From NCBI GenBank assembly GCA_037042185.1, contig JAXQJY010000020.1:744001-808000 (forward strand): DNA of 64,000 bases. The letters are read 5' to 3'. The notes beneath the pieces are model-generated. The model was not told where the DNA came from and searched no databases. It was given only the letters and a program-made list of their open reading frames with translations. Position numbers and translations under genes: made by a program. Every line of letters starts with the position of its first letter. Position 1 is the first letter of the stretch. Source of the stretch: Sordariomycetes sp. S80-01Y (taxonomy: Eukaryota; Ascomycota; Sordariomycetes). This document shows positions 58,081 through 64,000 of this stretch, piece by piece.

Positions 58081-58420
58081 AGTATATATCTTTTTTAATT
58101 CTATAATTTAAATTTTAAAAATATTATAAGTATATAGTCTTTATATTTATAACCTAATATATAATAAGTATTAAACTAACCCTTATAGGTACCTACCCTA
58201 TAATTAGAATAAGTCTAAATATTATACTAAGTAATCATTATAGTTAAGTACTAAAGATAGAGAATTATCTAATAGCTAACCGTTAATGATTATATTCATA
58301 GCTAAAATAGAAAATGGTGGCCCGGTGGTTCTATATAGCTATAAGGGATATCCTAGGGTAAGATACTAAAGAATTATTTTATCCTAGGACGATATTGGTT
58401 AAAATAAAATTATGGGGTAT
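58081..58420. repeat. AT-rich, RIP-like repeat remnant
   Basis: A sharp-edged block dominated by TA, AAT and TTA words with almost no CG, in contrast to the GC-balanced flanks. This is the usual look of a transposon copy degraded by repeat-induced point mutation. It includes one copy of the repeat shared with 60757-60864. Confidence 0.65.
58243..58342. repeat. Dispersed repeat copy A
   Basis: It starts GTTAAGTACTAAAGATAG and contains CGTTAATGATTATATTCATAGCTAA. The same string with scattered substitutions recurs at 60757-60864 in the same orientation, up to the shared GTTCTATATA. Confidence 0.7.
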
Positions 58421-58624
58421 GTGCCACCTGAAGACGCGGGACGTGTCGTAACACGAACCTCGCTGACCGGGCAAGGGTGCGGAAATACCGCGGCGAAAAT
58501 CGAGTGGGGTTACAGTTCCATCAAACTCAGCTCGGACAAAGCAAGCATCGGAAGGCCTCTGTTGATTTCCAACTATAACTAGCCATTTGACCCGCTAGGA
58601 GAGGACCGCTGCTTCACTACCATC

Positions 58625-59874
58625 ATGGGTATCCTCTTTTCTCGCCCCGGCTTGGATGAATCGACTCTCCTCGCGGGAGCATTCACCGTTGGAGACCCTT
58701 CTTCTGCCCAGAGCTCATCTATTAAGCCATACCTGGGTGTCAATACTGGAGTCTACCGTGATAAGTCGCCAAACGACCTTCCGCCGATACCTCTCGAGTG
58801 GATGGTGTCGCCCAGGGATATTGACGGCGCAACATGTCCAAATGGGTCGAACATACTGGCTTGGTTCGCTGTAACTGAGGGGGTCATCACGGCTCTGACC
58901 CTGATTGTGGCGCATAGATCATTCATCCACCGTTTGTCCTGTCAGTTTCTCGGAAAGCGAAGACAAAGCTCGGTCTGGATAGCATGGACGATTCCATTTA
59001 TCTTGCAGCTCGTTGCCAATGCAACAATTGCTGGTGTGGTGGGCAATACGCCTGGATACGAACACCTGAACAAGCTTCATATCTTCACGACATACATAAG
59101 TCGACCGCGCTTCTACTTCGTCGCTTTAGCATTTCTTCGCGCTCTTGTCTCCGTCAAACGCCCGAAAGAGCTGGACAAGACAACCATCATCAAGCGTAGT
59201 CGCGATAATAGGGTCGAGTTTCCCTACACCGACGCCTGGATTACAACTGCTCTCTCCGAGCTGCTGCTTCTAATCATTGGCTCCATCTTCACAGGGGTCA
59301 CTTGGGGCCGCATGCCTTCTGGGAGCAAGACGCATGACTACATCCAAGACCATGTCGGCTATGTCTCAGGCGCTCCAGGTATGATGGTCTTGTGCATGTT
59401 CGTCTTCATCCCCGTCTTCAAGCGGTACGGAGATACATTCCCAGTGCAAGGGCGCTACGGCGAATCGGCTTTCCGCGCGCAGGGCCGCAGATATGCCCCG
59501 GGACGTCGCTGGGGTGCCGTGGTGAACAGATCGGGCGAGGCGAGGATTGCTGTTAAGTTGGACCAGAAGAAGAAGAACACCGTTGTAAAAAGGGCGGTTA
59601 GCTCCGTCATAGGAGGCGTGTTCTTGGGGTTTGTCTGTTTGATTCAGTGGTCGTATTGGACTCGGTTTTTGGAGTTGCCTGGTGTTCTGTGAGTACCCAG
59701 TGGCATCATTTGCTTGACGATTGCCAACTTGCGCAGGTTTTGTCCGCCCAAACTCGTACAGAGTGGAGTCATATGGGCTTTATTTACTATTTGCGGTAAG
59801 ACCATGTTTTTATATGGCTTTGAGCCCCAACAGCTAACGATGCTTTAGGTCTTCTTGCTGGAGCTGCTTCATGA
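58625..59874 (+). CDS. Multi-pass membrane protein of unknown function
   Basis: Proposed exons are 58625-59688, 59737-59795 and 59849-59874, in phase, giving 382 aa. At least six hydrophobic segments are visible: ILAWFAVTEGVITALTLIVA, VWIAWTIPFILQLVANATIAGVV, FYFVALAFLRALV, TALSELLLLIIGSIFTGVTWG, GAPGMMVLCMFVFIPVF and SSVIGGVFLGFVCLIQWSYW, the last followed by LFCPPKLVQSGVIWALFTICG. I do not recognise a functional family; similar uncharacterised membrane proteins are common in moulds. The 3' end is uncertain. The best splice sites lead to a stop at 59872-59874, but another frame stays open across the last exon to TAG 60032-60034 and reads protein-like (SKLDVDFVGFLRG). Using it would need a weak donor (GTGTTC) for the first intron. 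The gene sits between two AT-rich repeat remnants. Confidence 0.7.
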
Positions 59875-60675
59875 TACTACAGACCCCTCCAAGCTAGACG
59901 TTGATTTCGTGGGTTTTCTCCGAGGGATTGTCAAACCTCACTTTTCGACACTGCGGCCGGCCATTATAGATCCAAAGGTGCTTGGGACTTCAGAGAGGCC
60001 AACAAACAAGGATAACACAGGAGATACCAAGTAGAATAGTATATGGCAGAATGAAAATAGCAATCTCCGCCCCTTCATAGACGTCGATTTATATACGCCA
60101 TGTGGCTTATGGAGGGGCTCCCTTTCATTGATACCAACAAAGCCTCTCCAGGTGAATTTATACCGAGGTTATATTATACTGAGGTGTTAGGGTTGGGGTT
60201 TATCTATTACAAAGGTGATTAAGTCCCCATTATCGTATATGTGATTGAGTCCCACTCCTATTAAACATTAAAACCCCCCAGTCTTGACGCAGATTCTAGA
60301 TATTGCGCCAGAATTCGCACTGCGTCTGCATCTATCTTATTTCGTTTAAGAACGCGCGGCTGATAGAATGGTCTATGGCTATCGCCACCTCGTCTGCACC
60401 AGGGAGAGCCTCCATGCGATCGTGAAATAGGATGGCGTTATACCTCTCGTGCAGAGCGCTATGTATCCCAAACCCTTTATAAACTCCCATAGGACCGCGA
60501 AGCTGGTCTAAGGGGAGGTCTGCACGGACCGATTGACGAATACCGCATCGCTGAGATGTCCGAGAATCGTGCGACGATCGTCCGGTAACAGTAGAGACCC
60601 CGTTCCTGCAGGCTTACGAGGTGACGGCGGAGGTGTGATGGGAGACGATGGGTGTGACGTTCGGGCCTGGTCTAA

Positions 60676-60748
60676 CTACAGGGTAGGTAGATCAGAGGGT
60701 CGGTTTGTTGTTCGTAGTACGTTGGGTCATAAGTGCGAGACTGGGTAG
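60676..60748. repeat. Dispersed repeat remnant, partner of 46620-46692
   Basis: A gapless partner of the copy at 46620-46692 in the same orientation. It lies directly before repeat copy B, so both may belong to one larger element. Confidence 0.5.
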
Positions 60749-60756
60749 TCGTCACA

Positions 60757-60864
60757 GTTAAGTGCTGAAGTTATAGAACTAGAGGTAACTAAGCGTTAAT
60801 AATTATATTAATAGCTAAGTTATATTTAATGAATGTAAGTGACTCGTGAGTTCTATATACTAGT
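60757..60864. repeat. Dispersed repeat copy B
   Basis: It starts GTTAAGTGCTGAAGTTATAG and contains GCGTTAATAATTATATTAATAGCTAA, ending near GAGTTCTATATA. Same orientation as copy A at 58243-58342. The differences include several G/A and C/T transitions. Confidence 0.7.
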
Positions 60865-60872
60865 TGAGTGTG

Positions 60873-61104
60873 TGTCAGGACCTGGGTTGTTGAAGAGAGT
60901 GAGGAGGTGTGACTAGATGGACACTCGCGGCTAGGTTGCCGCGCTGTAGCAGGATAATAGCTAGGGTGCGACTGGTGACTGTATTAATCTCTGCAGGTTC
61001 TATGATCACTGGGCCCGTGGGCAGCCTTCTTATACAGGGCCACACGTGACTCTGCCGTGGGGTCGCAGGAGGATCGCTGCTAGGACCCTGCGAAGTTCCT
61101 GACA
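60873..61104. mobile_element. Possible solo LTR or small inverted-repeat element
   Basis: A 232-bp segment bounded by TGTCAGGACCT on the left and AGTTCCTGACA on the right; the ends are inverted copies with one mismatch, and TG...CA borders fit an LTR. No clear target-site duplication was seen (GTGTG before, CTTGC after), so this is tentative. Confidence 0.4.
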
Positions 61105-62832
61105 CTTGCCTAGACCCTAGATTGGGATATGGGTGCTTCCCGGATATTCCTTGCTAGTTTTATGTACCCTAAGAAGCCAGGCATTAGACTAATTTAATCC
61201 TATACCACGATATTAATATTAAGTAGCGGTAGTTATATATATATATTATTGTAGCGCTATGCCCTTGGCGGGATAGGGACCCTAGCTATTGTATTGTGGA
61301 TGCTGTGAATTGGATTAACCCCAAAGCTAATATATCGCCGTCTCGCTGCCTCTAACTAGGGCATAAAGCCGTTAGATGACTATAGTGGAAATTACCGCGA
61401 ACGGTCTTTGCCTCGTCATGCTCCTAGACTTGTGTAGTTATGGGTTATTTCGCTCCGCATGGCTTATAGAGGTCTGCCAGTTTCTAGATTAGATTTTTAG
61501 TCATGAGTGGAATAGTAGTTAGTTATGGTAGATATCTATAAGGAATTTTCTCACCCCGCTTCTATATATATAGCCCCTAAAGAGGACCCCTGCCTAGGGT
61601 AACGCGATGTAGCTACGCGGGCCGTGGAGGTCTATATCTAGTCCCCACACAGTATGCACTCCGTAAGATAAGCCTTCATAGATATCCCCGACGTGGGAGC
61701 CAAGATATCTTTATTGCCTAGACATTACTCGAAAGCTCCTTTGGCGGGATTATTACTAGCACGTCGATACGTTCTAGGATCCACTTGAGGCTGTCTGGAT
61801 GTATGTCGGCGGGTCGAGATACACTATATCGTAGTTCCTATGTAGATGTATCTAACTACTGTAGATCACCGTATAGACCTGCTGCGCCGAGTTCTGGCAT
61901 GTAATAGTGCCACGGATTTGCTGTTTCATGCTGATCTAGGTGGCTAGCGGCAGCCCCATGCGCGCGTCTCGACGAGCGACATGTGCAGGAACTCTTATAG
62001 ATCTCGGAGTGGATATGGAGGCATGATTCCGAGTTTGGTGTTTTTGCCGAACCGGAATAGATAACTAGCTAGACCGCGATGGAGATATTATATAGAGATG
62101 TATTGTGTTGGGGATGCGGGGCGACGGAAGTACCAATAACATTGACGTTTGATATAGAAGAGAGTAAACCAGGCTACGACCAATAACCGCTACTAGAATA
62201 GTAAGTAAAGCCATAATAGTTTGGGAGCCTGGGATACTGCCCGGCGAATAGTCAATGTGACTTTTTATGTAACGTTTTGCCCGAAGGCGGCTGTGGTGGC
62301 AGCAACGCGTATATACAGAAAATTGGCTGATAGGAATTTTGAAAGAAAACGAAGGTTTCATTCTTGTTTAAATATGACAGCAGACGTAGCCTTTTGTACA
62401 TAAGCTTAAGCCTAACTGAGCTACCCTAGGGCTTATATTCTGGGCACCCCATGCCGAAATCCCGTCACAGTACATATAACTATTGGCTGACCTTATGTTG
62501 TTAGCCGCCTTTAGCGAGAATACGTATATGTTCCTAACCTAGAGGATCGTCCAGCATAAGCGTTTCCCTATCCAGCCCCGCCGTCAGCCGTCTATTCTGT
62601 GCCCACTATTAGATGTTGGCAAAGCTACAACACGTGTAATATAACTTCAGCCATAACCTTCATACTAGAAGCGGGTGACATGCGCACAAATGTCGTGGGC
62701 GTTATATCGCTGCATGTAAAGACAGTACTCTAAGTATTTAATGCCTAGTAGCCCTTCCTTTCTTCATGTCGACTTTCCCGCGTATTCTCCCAGTGCGTAC
62801 CTCACCAGCTGCCCATCCTCGAGCCGGGTTGA

Positions 62833-63303
62833 ACGCGGTTTGCTGAGGTCAATGTAGTAGCAGCCCATCCAGATGTTGCACTTCGGCGGCTCCTAAGCCA
62901 TACGCAGTCGAACCAGGAGGGTACATCTCGGATTCTTGGGCTCAACCGCAACAAGGGCGAGGTCATCGAGCTGCGTCTCCGCACTGACGCATACGACGGC
63001 TACCGTGACTACAAGACAATCGGCAAGACCCTCTGCCACGAGCTCACGCACAACGTGCACAGCGACCACTGCCGCAAGTTCTGGGATCTCTGCCGCCAGA
63101 TCGAGCGCGACGTCGATCGGGCAGACTGGAAGCCAGGCAGCCACACCATCGGCGAGACCTCGGCCTACCACAATCCGATCACGACGAGAAGGTTCGGCGG
63201 CTCAAGATTAGCCATAAAACTGACCACGTTGGTATTGGTGGACGTTTGCTCTGGCGGTATTCAACACACAGCTAGGAGCAAATATGGATGTTGCCCCTTT
63301 TAG
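62833..63303 (+). pseudogene. Fragment of a WLM-domain (Wss1-like) metalloprotease
   Basis: One open frame between two stops holds a recognisable WLM domain piece: ILGLNRNKGEVIELRLRTD, then DGYRDYKTIGKTLCHELTHNV with the zinc-binding HExxH (HELTH), then HCRKFWDLCRQIERDVDRADW. WLM proteins are zinc proteases; Wss1/SPRTN-type members cut DNA-protein crosslinks, and fungal ubiquitin-fusion forms exist. No start codon or N-terminal domain precedes it, and after about 63195 the sequence no longer resembles the family and ends at TAG 63301-63303. It is therefore a fragment, or an exon whose partners are lost, next to repeat-rich DNA. Confidence 0.7.
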
Positions 63304-64000
63304 AGACAAATTCAAGATAGGCCCCACCCGGCCCACCGATAGATCCAAGACGACGCTAATCTCCGCATCCCGTCTTACCGAAGATCCAAACAAATTGCTG
63401 AATCGTGCACAAATGCCTCCCCTAGATTTATGGGTTCGATGATACGGAAGCGGCACGGGTTTAGGATCACATCGATTCATGCTTCTTCGGCGAGCGAGCC
63501 AGCCTCGGCAACAGAGGGCATACAGTCAGAGATTGAAAAACTGCCACATTGACGAAGGAAGAGGCACTTGTGCGGAGTTTAGCGTTGTCTTGGATCTATC
63601 GGTGGATCCGTGAGAGGCATTTGTGCGGGGTGCCGATCACTCACATAGTGTGGCACGTTTCGTGGAGGCACAACCCGCGCAGAGAGGGGCAGAGTGGACG
63701 GCGCATCCGCCGTGTTGATCAGGTGTTCCACCGTCCCGATTCAGCTCTTGCCGAATGGATCCGGATTTTGTCCAACAAAAGAGCGTTTGAGGTCGAACCA
63801 TCTGAGCGGTTTTCACCTACGTTCCTCCTCTCTACCTAGGGTTACTCTCATTCGACCAGTTTCGTGATGATGGTAGTGTCTCGGCTTGGCCACCTTCACG
63901 CAAGGCTGGCAACTCGAGTGCTTCAGCCCGTAAGCGCTTCCGTGGGCGTTTTCGGGATTGGCCACGGCCGTCAGCAATTCAGGGCAAGGTCATGCAAAAG
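63304..64000. other. Right window edge, no supported gene
   Basis: A 96-codon plus-strand frame at 63549-63839 and a basic/serine-rich frame running off the right edge from about 63840 are open but show no recognised features. Confidence 0.35.

Larger units (their letters stand above)
57182..58624. other. Intergenic with AT-rich remnant
   Basis: No supported gene. The right part, 58081-58420, is the AT-rich block listed separately. An 87-codon minus-strand frame at 57503-57763 has no recognised features. Confidence 0.4.
59875..62832. other. Long gene-poor stretch with repeat remnants
   Basis: Nearly 3 kb without a supported gene. Much of 60640-62500 is TA-rich with frequent CTAG, TATA and TAGCTA words, consistent with old RIP-mutated transposons. 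Possible coding remains are too degraded to name. Confidence 0.5.

Noticed and set aside
1-64000. tRNA or rRNA genes, CRISPR arrays, PKS or NRPS genes
   Set aside because: None was recognised by eye on either strand. CRISPR arrays are not expected in a fungal genome; small RNA genes could have been missed without a dedicated search.

Overview
The window reads as nuclear DNA of a filamentous ascomycete, most likely Eurotiales-like (inference). Genes are monocistronic and usually broken by GT...AG introns of about 45-70 bp. They encode typical mould families: SAT4/rhodopsin-like membrane proteins, sedolisin, feruloyl esterase, chitin deacetylase, NmrA-like reductase and a chimeric prenyltransferase-terpene synthase. 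Gene islands are separated by 1-4 kb stretches with no convincing coding content, and there are several decayed genes and AT-rich repeat remnants. This suggests an accessory or subtelomeric region rather than a core syntenic block.

Layout. 0-6 kb: a 5'-cut SAT4-like membrane protein, an RWDD2/DUF1115 protein, an EthD-domain protein and a second SAT4-like membrane protein. 6.7-11.2 kb: a Sec14-like CRAL-TRIO protein divergent from a ten-exon bifunctional terpene synthase that makes its own prenyl diphosphate and cyclises it. 13-31 kb: secreted feruloyl esterase, a disrupted FAD monooxygenase, NmrA-like reductase, secreted SH3-NlpC/P60 hydrolase, sedolisin and an HSL-type hydrolase. 31.9-37.3 kb: an SDR relic, an intact P450 and a second SDR with two in-frame stops. 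39.6-54 kb: chitin deacetylase, two divergent HXXXD acyltransferases, an ASST-type arylsulfotransferase, an MFS transporter and a heme-thiolate peroxygenase. 55.9-57.2 kb: a decayed trichothecene-acetyltransferase-like gene. 58-64 kb: a membrane protein of unknown function embedded in AT-rich, RIP-like repeat remnants, and a WLM metalloprotease fragment.

How the genes may work together (inference). The terpene synthase at 8.6-11.2 kb is the only recognisable backbone enzyme; no PKS, NRPS or separate prenyltransferase is visible. The 34-57 kb block is rich in tailoring functions (P450, SDR, three acyltransferases one of them dead, sulfotransferase, peroxygenase, exporter) but has no backbone gene of its own. 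It may be a cluster that has lost its core, or its enzymes may act on the terpene or on a product made elsewhere. Four oxidoreductase or acyltransferase genes carry disabling changes, so decay of a specialised-metabolism locus is the main theme. All intron-exon models were made by eye from reading frame and splice consensus; none has been tested against transcripts or homologues by computation.
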